Positions 1-9,508 of a DNA stretch of 64,000 nucleotides are shown here, in pieces. The DNA is from Alloascoidea africana (taxonomy: Eukaryota; Ascomycota; Alloascoideomycetes; Alloascoideales; Alloascoideaceae). The notes beneath the pieces are model-generated. The model made no database searches. It worked only from the letters and a program-made list of their open reading frames with translations, and was not told the DNA's origin. The stretch is from assembly GCA_030581615.1 (NCBI GenBank), contig JAKTTT010000007.1, positions 186,001-250,000 on the forward strand, given 5' to 3'. Both the position numbers and the translations under genes were made by a program. The stretch's first letter is position 1. Each line of letters starts with the position of its first letter.

Positions 1-633
1 AACATTGGGCAGGCCCATACCCTTTGACTTTTTTGATTTGCTAATACTTGCCCCTTTCTCATCCTTGCTATTGCTTGACTTTCGGAGAAATCCAAACCCC
101 AGTGGTATAGTTTCTGACAGCTCAGATATGGTGTTTATTTGACTGTCGCTCGGCAAATAGGCATCCTCCGCTTTGGTATTTGCTTTGCGAAAACTTTTAC
201 CATGTGCTTTCTCCGGAATATTGAGAAGATCAGCTTCGCTTGCGATGGGTTCGAATAATCGTTGTAGTCGTTCTCTAGCAGGCAAAAGACATAATTGAAC
301 TTCAGAAATTGAATCATTCTCTTGGAATCCGTGTGTAAATTTATCCTTTTTGGGCTTTTGATTTCGAGATTGCTTATGGCTCTTGGCCTCTTGCACTCCC
401 GACGAGGTTATTAACGAATCATCGTCCAAAAGATATGAGTTCCAGTTGGGAAACGAATTTATTTCGAAATCAGCTTTTGTTTTCTGTTTCTCATTTTTAT
501 CTGGAAAGCCTTCCTTTCGTTTCTTTTCCTTGTTGAATGATTTCAGCTTGGAAGAGATGCCCAACAGGGGTCGACTTTGTTTTGGTTTCTTTTGAGGGTC
601 TTTCCCTTCTTTTTTAAAAAGTCTCAAAGGCAT
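1..633 (-). CDS. N-terminal part of an unrecognised Lys/Ser-rich protein, cut by the left window edge
   Basis: The minus strand is open from an ATG at 633-631 through position 1 without a stop, giving 211 residues. The protein starts MPLRLFKKEGKD and is strongly basic and hydrophilic for its first 50 or so residues, then continues with mixed polar sequence (for example the stretch LCLLPARERLQRLFEP). No transmembrane segment, signal peptide or catalytic motif is visible. The start is the first in-frame ATG, and the upstream plus-side DNA (634-900) is promoter-like and AT-rich. I do not recognise the family; the composition suits a nuclear or cytoskeletal scaffold, but that is a guess. The rest of the gene lies outside the window, so the C-terminal domain that would identify it is not visible. 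Confidence 0.7.
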   Translation of the reverse strand, partial: MPLRLFKKEGKDPQKKPKQSRPLLGISSKLKSFNKEKKRKEGFPDKNEKQKTKADFEINSFPNWNSYLLDDDSLITSSGVQEAKSHKQSRNQKPKKDKFTHGFQENDSISEVQLCLLPARERLQRLFEPIASEADLLNIPEKAHGKSFRKANTKAEDAYLPSDSQINTISELSETIPLGFGFLRKSSNSKDEKGASISKSKKSKGMGLPNV

Positions 634-1550
634 TGGGTTTACTGAAAGAAAAACTGGAAAACTCGAAGCACAGTGATGTGCAAAACAGATGGGTATATAA
701 CAAGAATGAGAGGAGAATTATAAGCGGAAAGGGAGAACCATTAAAGTTGCCCCACAGCACATATATAGAAATCCATTTAGTTCACATCTGCATATCAAAG
801 TTTGAAGGGGAATTTCCATGCACACTAGCTAGGGGTGGGCGCTGCTGTCACTTGATTTACCATCAATATTGTGTGAGAAATTTGCTCTACAATACATAAT
901 AACAAGTGCCCAATTCATAATTTCCTTCAGTTTGAAAAAAAAAAAAAAAAAAGTAATCATGTAGCATACAAATATGGATAGTTTGAGGTCTGCTTGAGTG
1001 AAATATCCCAAGGAAAAAACCCTTGATAGTGCGTTTCCCGCTGATTGATTGAGATCAACTTTACTCTGAACAATGTGCATGATTTGTGAGGCTAGGCTAG
1101 TGACCAAGCCTGTAACAATAAGAGCGTTAGCTGCATCCTATTCGTAACTCCTGGGGCATGCTTATTCATTGTATCAGACTAATCTCAGCAGCAATTGTCA
1201 TTAATAGGCATGTTTCTAATTGCAAAAATAGATCCTCTAGAAGGGCCGGTTCGGTAAAGAAAAGTGTGGACAGACCGAGAGATCTGTCAGAGAGGGATCA
1301 TCTCAAGCAAGTCAAGACTTAACCTTAAAATGGGCCGGTTAAGTTGAATGTGTGTAGTGAGTTTCCTCTAGAAATACGCCTCACGTTTTAGATAACTGAG
1401 ACATGAAATGTACAACTTGATGGATTAAATATGAAATTGGTAAATTGTTTTAACTCCTTTAGGTATTGTTGCTACCTGTGAATCGTAAAGCATTGTCTGC
1501 AACAAAACGTACCACGTGTAAAGAGGTCCTTGATGCTGAGACGTAGCAAG
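634..1550. other. Intergenic region, no gene seen
   Basis: AT-rich sequence upstream of the minus-strand gene ending at the left edge. It contains a run of about 17 A residues at about 935-952 and two copies of GGGCCGGTT near 1243 and 1332. I see no convincing reading frame or RNA gene. Confidence 0.4.
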
Positions 1551-1930
1551 ATGGCAAGAGGTGTGTTTTATTCACCATATGTAAAGCCAACAGACAATCT
1601 ATAGGTTCAGAAAACGTACAGGTATATAGGCGTTGCATATATCAGCTGCTTTTGAACTAACTTCTAGGCCAACACACATTACGAGATTGACGAGGCGATC
1701 TACGAGCAGTACGAACACATGTCGCTGGGTTCAGAAGCAGTAGCAGAAGAAGAAGGTACAGAAAAATTCATAGCGTCAAGATAAAACAGACCAGTGCTGC
1801 GTGCTGCGAATGCCAGTCGCCACTCTTTCTATTTTACACAGGGATACCTAGGAGGACTCTTAAATCAGAAAGGTATGTTGCGGTGAATCCACAGACACCA
1901 CTGGCAGGAACTTTAAATGGATTAGGTTGA
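1551..1930 (+). CDS. Candidate three-exon small gene, 68 residues (tentative)
   Basis: Three blocks join in frame: exon 1 at 1551-1580 (MARGVFYSPY), exon 2 at 1668-1755 (begins ANTHYEIDEAIYEQYE) and exon 3 at 1842-1930 (begins IPRRTLKSER, then a TGA stop). Intron 1 (1581-1667) has donor GTAAAG, a branch-like GAACTAAC at about 1654-1661 and acceptor TTCTAG. Intron 2 (1756-1841) has donor GTACAG, a pyrimidine-rich tail and acceptor ACACAG, but no clear branch site. The peptide is acidic in the middle and basic near the end. An in-frame ATG at 1533 would add six residues. I do not recognise the family. The in-frame joins are suggestive, but the donors are not the best used in this window. Confidence 0.33.
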
Positions 1931-3910
1931 AACCCTTTTCTATCAGTTAAGATTTTCTATTAATAATATGGGTCTGTATAGAAGTGTGTCATCTTTATAT
2001 TAAAGTCCTATATTCTAACATGCTCGTCCGTGATAGCACAGGACTCTTGGTAGGTTGGACTCTGTTGGTAAAAATCCTGGAAAATCTCTTGATCATGAAA
2101 AGAAACGGCTCAAAAAGGGGCCTAAAAGTTGAACCGTACAACGAAGCATGAGGTGTGCTAAAATTAAGATGCTTCAATGCATAGTCTACGAGACAGGGGT
2201 TTTTTTCACATGTTTTATTCCTATTGGATATTCTCACCTACAGTAATGATAACTGCTAAGACGAGCATGGCTGTCCTATTAAGGAAAAACTCGGAGTATT
2301 TTTGCAAGATCTTGAGCAATTTAAGAAGGTCGGAATAACGCACCTGGTTTCAGGTTTATACCAATTGGGATCAGGAACAGGCTTAGAAAATGCAATTACG
2401 CAAACAGGAAGTTTTATGTCTTTTGCATTCTTTAGACTGATATCGTCTCATATATGTAACATGGTCATCAGACCATTGTGTAAAGGAGCTGCTCTGATGG
2501 AAGCTAATCTAGACAGTTTGGGATTCTGAACAGGTCTATCCTTCTCTTTCAAGATGCTGGTGGAAAATTGAAAATAATACCGAATGGTTTGTGTATCAGG
2601 CATTTCTTTGAGCCTGTCGAGCCTAAGGCCATGTTCATAATGATACATCCTAAATGTTCTCGGAACCTGATCCTGGAATGCAATATCCATTATTCCAGGT
2701 TACAAGTTTAAAAAGATTTCCATATTAAAGAAGTTATACGCTGATGGACTATTAAATTTTATTAACTACAGATTTGGGATTTCACAATTATGTCTCTTTG
2801 TTATATAGCCCAATGTGGCTGGTTTTTGTTTTCTGAAAATGGCCAAAGGAAAGTCCGGCCTTAAATTATTGCTAGGGATTGGACAAAGATTTCTATCTCA
2901 CATGTTTCTAAGGATTAGTTTTTAGAAATCCGAATGTATTTTTTTTTTATTTTTCGTTTGTAGGACTATCCACGTAAACAAAAGATATATAGTCTCCCGC
3001 CTATAAATGACCCAAACAATCAATCTCTCTTCGGGTCCTTGATTCCAAGAATTGCTCTGCCTAAGTAAAACAGAGAAACGCCTCCAGAAAGTGTAAAGAT
3101 AGCAACAAAGGGATAGATGTAAAGCTTGGACCTTGGATGCTGAATCGAGTCATGTTAGCACCAACTCTGTCTTTTTGCTTTGGCATTTCAATTACAAGCC
3201 GAACATACCCTCATGTAAATAGGTTTACTTGGGTTAGCTTGGTAAAGCTTTTGCATTTGAACAACTCGGTTAGCCATCTATTTGACCGTTTAGAAAGTCA
3301 AGGTCATGTTAGATAAGTCTCGTATTTTGCCCACTAAAAAAAGCAATGCGAAATCGCGTAATGTCTTAGGTGTCAAGGCATCCTCAACTTTGCTGGTGGT
3401 CATGCAGATAGCTAAAGCGCCATGGGTTCCAAGAGATGCCCTTACCTTGAAGTTATGAAAACGAAAATTCCGTGCTGGAGGGTATAAATCAAAGAGTCTC
3501 CAGTCGTTGAAATAGCCAGAGAGGAGAGCTTCCAATAAATCAGATGGTTTTCCTAGCAAACGGCCAATCAAGCGTTCTCAAATCGTAAGACGCAAAGTGG
3601 AGCCACCCGCACCGTGCTCACGTTTACCCTCGGGCGTGTTTCCTTTGTATCTGTCAGCACGCAAAGTGTGGGGGAGCCATCGGCCTGAGATATACGCCTC
3701 ATTGTGTGATGCGCAGTACATCTCAGCACACCATGGGACATAATGGATGGAAAGAGAGCGGCTAAAAGAATAGCTTTGGCTCCAAGGGTCTTAGATCATC
3801 CTTCTTATCTATAGAAACATACGGCTGAGAGATGGTTATAAGACTTGTAGATTAGCTCTGAGTAAGCTAAGTAAATTCTAGCGCTCTAGCTGGCTCAACA
3901 ACTTTGCCTT
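1931..3910. other. Intergenic region, no supported gene
   Basis: About 2 kb of AT-rich DNA between the candidate small gene and the 3' end of TIF11. Several open frames of 75-93 codons occur on both strands, but they overlap each other, mostly lack a sensible ATG and resemble no family I know. A poly-T run lies at about 2940-2948. A more GC-rich patch at about 3590-3730 has no gene that I can identify. Confidence 0.4.
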
Positions 3911-4796
3911 CTAAATGTCATCAATATTCAGAGGTTCCTTGGAAACTGCATCGTCATCCTTCTCAACACCAAATTCAAAGTTCTCATCATCTCCTTCCTC
4001 ATAGTCATAGGTGCCAGTTTCGTTGATCTTTGCCGTATCGGGTAATTCGCCCATTTCCTTTAATCTCCTCGCTTCGTCACTATTATACTTTTGAATTATA
4101 TCACACTGATCTTCTTGAAAGTCACGAAGAGACACGAGAATAATGTCCCCATTCTGAATCCAGCTCTTTTTCCTTAGCTTGCCTCTGATATGGGCTTTTC
4201 TTTTAACGCCATCAAAACACAAAACATCTAGTCGTAGATTTCCCAGGATTTTGAGAACATGAGCATACTCTGTTTCAATTCAGAGGTTAATAAACTCTTA
4301 CATTGTTGTACATGCTTTGTAACTTTGTGAATAGCAAGAATTGAGTTCAAGATTTCTTGTTCATACCCTGCCCCTCGTCTCTGAGGACTAGTTCTCTTTT
4401 CTGATAATCGTTCTCATTCTTTCCACGGCGGCGATTCTATGAAGATTATCTCGCATTAGGTGATCAGTTTAGCAAAAGCATGGTGGGGCCTTGTAATAAG
4501 ATAAAAATTATCTTGTCATAGGTTTCACGCTTTTCTTTGAAAAAACGAGCAGTCATACTTTTCCTCCCTATTCCAACATCTTTGGTTAGTCTTCTAATCT
4601 TCTCTAAGTCTAGCTTGTATGCTGTGGCAAAGCGGATGAGCTGTTAGAGGTTGAGCTATGAAACTTTTCATCGTCACACTCTAGGAGTGCAGATCATCGC
4701 TGGGCTTGTGCCATACTTCCATTATTGTAGCCATGTCAGGAGCATATTATCATCAAATAAACTGAAGCTACATACCTTTCCTTTATTTTTAGGCAT
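3911..4796 (-). CDS. TIF11: Translation initiation factor eIF1A, four exons including a 9-nt microexon
   Basis: eIF1A binds the A site of the 40S subunit and promotes scanning and start-codon selection in the cytoplasm. The last exon encodes the OB-fold core ([20 protein letters not shown], then [20 protein letters not shown]) and the acidic tail ending in LNIDDI, as in yeast Tif11. The basic N-terminal tail needs splicing: exon 1 at 4796-4776 (MPKNKGK), exon 2 at 4567-4559 (GGK only), exon 3 at 4436-4367 ([20 protein letters not shown], then EGQ) and exon 4 at 4269-3911. Introns are 208, 122 and 97 nt, with donors GTATGT, GTATGA and GTATGA and acceptors AATAG, CATAG and ACAG. Intron 1 has a clear GACTAACC branch site. 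The product is 152 residues, against 153 in S. cerevisiae. Confidence 0.93.
4559..4567 (-). other. TIF11: 9-nt microexon of TIF11
   Basis: The nine bases GGAGGAAAA (minus strand) encode Gly-Gly-Lys. They are flanked on the left by the intron end GGAATAG and on the right by the donor GTATGA. Joining MPKNKGK to GGK to NRRRGKNE restores the canonical eIF1A basic tail; skipping the block keeps the frame but removes GGK. Confidence 0.82.
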
Positions 4797-5050
4797 TTCC
4801 GTCTACCTGCGCTTTTGAGGTTCAATAAAGCGTAAGAGAAAAGAGTTAGGGTGAGATAAAACTGAAATATAGACGATCGTAAAATGAGTAAGCGCTGATC
4901 CAAACGCCCAAACAATAATAACAGTGGATAAAACTCTATCTGCCAAAACATCCACTATTTTGAAGCTGATCACATAGCCAATCCCTGAATTAAAGCTTCT
5001 TGAAGCATAAGATTAACAATCCTGGATCCAAGATGCGTCGGCCAGCGTTA
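4797..5050. promoter_or_regulatory. Upstream region of TIF11
   Basis: About 250 bases between the TIF11 start and an exon-like segment on the same strand. It presumably holds the TIF11 promoter. I see no clear TATA box. Confidence 0.35.
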
Positions 5051-5239
5051 TCAGCGCTGTGGACCCAGCTTGCGGTAACTCTCAAACGAGCGTGTGACAG
5101 AGTAATCCGGAGTCATGTTACCAACGTTGTAATTTAGCTGTTGGCGGGAACCTCTTCTCAATTCTGTGAAGAAAAAGGCATATAACGAAACAATAGTAAA
5201 AAAGTTCTTGGGAAAGCTTTCTTCTTTAGGAAAGTTTCC
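5051..5239 (-). CDS. Exon-like 3' coding segment, possible membrane-protein tail (unassigned)
   Basis: The minus strand is open for 62 codons and ends with TGA at 5053-5051. It reads as a hydrophobic stretch (FFTIVSLYAFFF) followed by a polar, basic tail (NYNVGNMTPDYSVTRSFESY, then RKLGPQR). There is no usable ATG near the beginning, so if it is real it is a 3' exon. Possible acceptors are a pyrimidine-rich TTTTTCTTCACAG at about 5174-5162, or one of the AG dinucleotides at 5240-5210 downstream of a CTCTAATG branch-like site. I could not find an upstream exon that joins in frame. Short ATG-started peptides upstream (for example MDPRDDFSTGSK near 5410) are candidates. The family is not recognised. 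Confidence 0.33.
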   Translation of the reverse strand, partial: GNFPKEESFPKNFFTIVSLYAFFFTELRRGSRQQLNYNVGNMTPDYSVTRSFESYRKLGPQR

Positions 5240-7218
5240 TCATTGGGTCATTAGAGGGCCTGAATGATTGTTTCATTATATTTTTGCTCGGTAGAGCTAA
5301 TCGTGGCGGTGCCTCTTCCAATTTGTAAAAGCATTAAACGCACAAGAAACAAGAGGAACTCAGAATACAGCTTCTAATTTAGACCCAGTTGAGAAATCAT
5401 CCCGTGGATCCATTGATACTTTATGTTGGAGAGTATCATGTTTTAGAGAATTTCAGAAATTTATTTGTCACATACCTTATCAGACTGTTATGCAATGCAA
5501 TTTAAGCTTCTTGTTTTATTTGATCATCTCGTCCCAAACAGATCTGACCATTCCAAAACTTCGAAAAACGCCCAATAAATATTTCAGTTTATACTGTCAT
5601 TGGAGTCTAAAGACCTATTAAGCAGGTTATGAAACTTTGTAAAAGTCGTTGATCAGTTGGGACCAGATAAGAATAAAATGAAATATCTCTGAAAACGGTC
5701 CTTTCTCACGTAAACGCGTAAAAGGCAAAGCTTTGTACAAACGATGCGATATTACAAAGCAAATGATATCTATCTGAGTGCACTGGCTATCAGATCTCAT
5801 TGTACTTCTCTATAAAGAATCTGGTAAAACGCAAGGTACAATTTTTACCCAAAACAGATTTGAGTTACTTGATTTTGATTTTCCTGCATCGGACCTAAGC
5901 CAGCATATGCATTTTGAAGTTCTTGAACGGCACTACAAATGAAATCCCGGTCTATGACTAGTTTCACCATTATCATGTCAAAAATGTCCAAATTTTCAAA
6001 ATCATTTTTAAGTATTGATGCTGAAGCACCGTTTTGGCAGATTTACAGACTGGAATGTTTTAGAAGGAGCTACTATTATGGGCTGGATGCCGACCACTCT
6101 GGGACTTTTCTATTCCCTTAACTCGTCCCTGTTTCTGTGGATATCTCTAACAGATAAAAACTGTTCAAGATTTAGTCAAGAATAACTTTGTCATTCATTT
6201 TTACTCTCAAATGAAAATTTTGGGAACAGAGAAAAAATAAGAACGTCAGTTCATTCCAGTAAAATAGTATGCAAGTTGGAAATGTGTAGTAGAGTTACTA
6301 CAGGAAAAGCTTAATCCAAAAATTCGAGCACTGTTAGAGCTTTTCTGTCAATGTGCTGATAACTGCCAAGCCGTCGCTTTAAAGAGGTTTGACACCAGAA
6401 ATCAAAAAGAAAATCATGCTTTACCCCTTTCGGAATGAAAACAATCGAGTATCAATGCTTCCAGTTTGATGGCTTATTTCTTATGATTATGTTAATGTCA
6501 ACGCCCCCACAAAAAAAGGAACATTTGTGTTTGAAAAGAGAAAACATAGAAGCATGGATTCTACCTGTTGGCGGACAGTTTGAAAATAGAGTGGTTTAGT
6601 AATTTAAACTACCAAAGAAGTAAAACAAGCTTTCATTCCGCCGGATTTTATTTGGCACCCAGTTGGTTCACTGTAGAACGCAATGGGAGAGAAAAGAGCC
6701 CGTCAACTACTGAGAAATTAGGCATTATTTGAGGCACTAATTCTTCAACGCATTTTTAATATTGGCATATATACATTTTACTGCTTAGGTAGCTAAAGGA
6801 TGCTTTTTTAGAAGATTCCTCTAATGGGTCCTCAGGTTCATTGTCAAAAGTGTATTTGATATTTTCTGCTTTGTAAGGAGTTCAGACTTTCCATGATTAA
6901 CAATAGAAAGAGTATTTACTCTTTATCTTTTCTATTACGGTTTAATTTAGAGCCTTTTAATGTTTCACTTTGTTTCATACTATAAGAAAGAAAATTTGGA
7001 AGGTTTATTTGGGAAATATTGTACCCATTCATGCACAAGCCGGAACTATAATCACAAAGGTTACGGGCGCAGAAGACCCCACTAATCCTTCTCCTGGTTA
7101 AACACCAAAGACATGATAGCCAGATATCTTCAGTAGTTAGATCCCAAGCACATACTTAAAGAGCGTTTTTCACAACTGCATTGATCAATTTGAAGTGAAA
7201 GTGCAGTTAAATTGAAGC
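5240..7218. other. Intergenic region upstream of TIM23, no supported gene
   Basis: About 2 kb of AT-rich DNA. The plus strand carries stop-interrupted, vaguely coding-like stretches (5560-6460), but nothing that I can assign to a family or join into exons. The last few hundred bases before 7219 presumably hold the TIM23 promoter. Confidence 0.4.
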
Positions 7219-7896
7219 ATGTCTTGGCTATTTGGTAAGAAATCAAGTGTAGATGATCCACCTTTAAACGACAATAGTCTCAGCAAAACTCTTCAGAATG
7301 ATGATTCTTCTCTATCGAAACAAAATTCTGGGCTCGATTTGGATCTAGGTTCGGTTCCAGACGTTTCTGCCTTTCTGAATCCGCAATTATTGGATACTGC
7401 GATGTTGCATCCATTGGCAGGTCTCGATAAGGGATTGGAGTATATTGATCTTGAAGATGATGCCCTTTCGGATTTAATTGGAGGCCAGGGAATTCTACCG
7501 AGCCGAGGATGGTCAGATGATTTGTGCTATGGAACAGGGACTGTATACCTAATGGGATTGGGGATTGGGGGTGTTTATGGATTTGCGGAGGGAGTCAAGA
7601 ACATAACAGCTGGAACTCCAGGAAAGGTCAGACTTAATACGATCTTGAACGCAATCACTAAAAGGGGACCGTTTGTCGGAAACTCTGCTGGCGTTTTGGC
7701 AATATCTTATAATATTATAAACAGCATCATTGGGAATTTCAGAGGTAAACATGAGGATACAAATTCGATAGCCGCCGGCTTGCTGGCTGGTGCACTATTC
7801 AAATCGTCAAAGGGTTTGAGGCCTATGGCGATATCTAGTGTGCTAATGGGGTTCGCCGCGGGAACATGGTGCATTATTAAGCGAACTTTTGCATAG
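7219..7896 (+). CDS. TIM23: Tim23, channel subunit of the mitochondrial presequence translocase
   Basis: Tim23 forms the inner-membrane channel of the TIM23 complex, which imports presequence-carrying proteins. The 225-residue product matches yeast Tim23 throughout: the N-terminus MSWLFGKK, the intermembrane-space region containing HPLAGLDKGLEYIDLEDD, then SRGWSDDLCYGTGTVYLMGL at the first membrane span. Three more spans follow, with KRGPFVGNSAGVLAISYNII and ALFKSSKGLRPM among the conserved blocks. No intron is needed and the first ATG agrees with the family start. The length is near the 222 residues of the S. cerevisiae protein. The gene stands alone, with non-coding DNA on both sides. Confidence 0.97.
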   Translation: MSWLFGKKSSVDDPPLNDNSLSKTLQNDDSSLSKQNSGLDLDLGSVPDVSAFLNPQLLDTAMLHPLAGLDKGLEYIDLEDDALSDLIGGQGILPSRGWSDDLCYGTGTVYLMGLGIGGVYGFAEGVKNITAGTPGKVRLNTILNAITKRGPFVGNSAGVLAISYNIINSIIGNFRGKHEDTNSIAAGLLAGALFKSSKGLRPMAISSVLMGFAAGTWCIIKRTFA

Positions 7897-9477
7897 CGAT
7901 ATCGATTATGACAGGCTATAAAAAACAGACAATGAATCAGATTCACAAAAGAACAACAAATCTAAATTTGGTAGTGCTATAGAAAGCCCCAAATTAGGCT
8001 TTATTTATGTTGGTAAGAGCGTTTTATTTAAAGGCATTTATTTCAACCTGGCACTTTTATATAACAGTTGGCTGACATATCCTGATGTACAAGTACCAGA
8101 GCATACAAACGATCTTAGGATTATTTTTCATGATTGAGCATTTAAAGGCAACACCTTTGATTCTGTTTTTGTTCAGATTTCAAAAATTATCGCTTGTCCT
8201 TTTGCGCAATTCTGAGATTCTCTAAAATCAAATCATCTAGAAGTTGAATTTTTCGCTCTCATATCTGCACAAGTCTTTCATATGTAGAACAAGTAGAATA
8301 GCTGGAATGACACACTCAAAATCATCAAGTTTATTGGCATCAACAACCTCTTAATTGGTCTTGCTATTATTTTTTCTAGTTAATGGAACCAACAATCCCA
8401 AGCTGTCTGTTTAGTCTCCAAGTGATTTGTTGAATGGATCTTGCCAACCCCACACGAGCTTCTCTTCAAAAAATTGTTTTTCTGTAGCTCTGTTTTTACG
8501 ATCCGCCTGACCACTATCTGCATTGCTTTTTTACTTTTCTAGTCGAATTATCACAATTACACCATTTCCTCCTGTTGAATAGTTCTTCTTAGATATCTAC
8601 CCACGAAACTGCTGTATACAGAGCTAATCTGAACGAATGAAATGCTTTTTTCAGTTAAATACATACTTGATGACTTTATTCAAGCATCGAGAGTCCAAAG
8701 CTAGCTGAAACCCCCTTTCTATCAATTTCTGGTAGATAGGCTGTGCTGTATAGTGAATCATAAATTTGGCATTTCATATAAGGTTAAGTGGTAATGGATC
8801 TTCAGATCTGGTAGAACTACAGCCAGCACTTGGGAATACACAATCTAACCGCCTTGGCAACAATTGTTGATTTCTGGATATGGCTATCTTTGCGACAATG
8901 ATCACATTTGAGTTTCCGCAAGATCGTGCGAAAAATGTGTGTAAAGACCAATCACTCTAAGTTAGAACAAGATACCACCTTGTAGCCTACCCACATCTAT
9001 AGCCATGGCTGATTGTTTTACTGTCTCGGAAAGACTTTAAGCCCTAATTGTCTTGAGGCCTCTGGGATGTAGGCGTAAGGAGGTCAGAGACATCTGCTAG
9101 TGGAGGATGAGCGGTCAGAATTTAGCCGTTTCCGTACGCGTTTTGTATTGCATTTATACTTTGTGAATACTCTCATTCTCTCCAGTAAATGGCTCTAGCA
9201 ATTATACCGATGCAAACGGTGCGAGGGGGATAAGACTGTTATTAAGCCGAGGGTTTGGGGGACTTCGATGAGCAGAGATCTGATGGAATGTTATACTGGT
9301 TAAAGCATATCGGCCCCATGTGTCCCTGTATACGGTCGTTTTTATGGACGGTATAAACTCAGGAACCAAATCAGGAAAAATCAGCATCTTCACAGAAATT
9401 CTCTTACGATGCTCTTCTCATTTCTTCCTTTGTAAAATTCTCTTACAAACTTTTCTCTTTTACGCCAACCCTATGAC
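7897..9477. other. Intergenic region between TIM23 and the 1455-residue protein
   Basis: About 1.6 kb. The minus strand at 8188-8522 looks like degraded coding sequence and is listed separately. The rest (8530-9477) shows no frame or RNA gene that I can support. The segment just before 9478 is the presumed promoter of the next gene. Confidence 0.4.
8188..8522 (-). pseudogene. Possible relic of a host protein-coding gene, interrupted by stops
   Basis: On the minus strand one frame reads like protein sequence but is interrupted: KNRATEKQFFEEKLVWGWQD at the upstream end, a stop after NKSLGD, a second stop after SKTN, then DDFECVIPAILLVLHMKDL and ESEKFNF. A shift of one base would continue the sense as LDDLILENLRIAQKDKR. 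No splice donors near the stops would remove them. The helical piece loosely recalls large helical-repeat scaffold proteins such as APC/C subunit 1, but this is only an impression. It could also be chance; no intact neighbouring copy is visible. Confidence 0.27.
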
Positions 9478-9508
9478 ATGAATTTCGAAAACCGATCATG
9501 GCCTCTGT

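Noticed and set aside
1995-2690. Three overlapping 75-80 codon frames on both strands
   Set aside because: They overlap, lack domains and show no clear splice structure.
3290-3571. 93-codon minus-strand frame
   Set aside because: No ATG at its start, no family resemblance, and the surrounding frames are equally open.
5939-6121. Short frame with an FWQI string, considered as a reverse-transcriptase relic
   Set aside because: One four-residue resemblance is not enough. No terminal repeats, other domains or neighbouring fragments support a mobile element.
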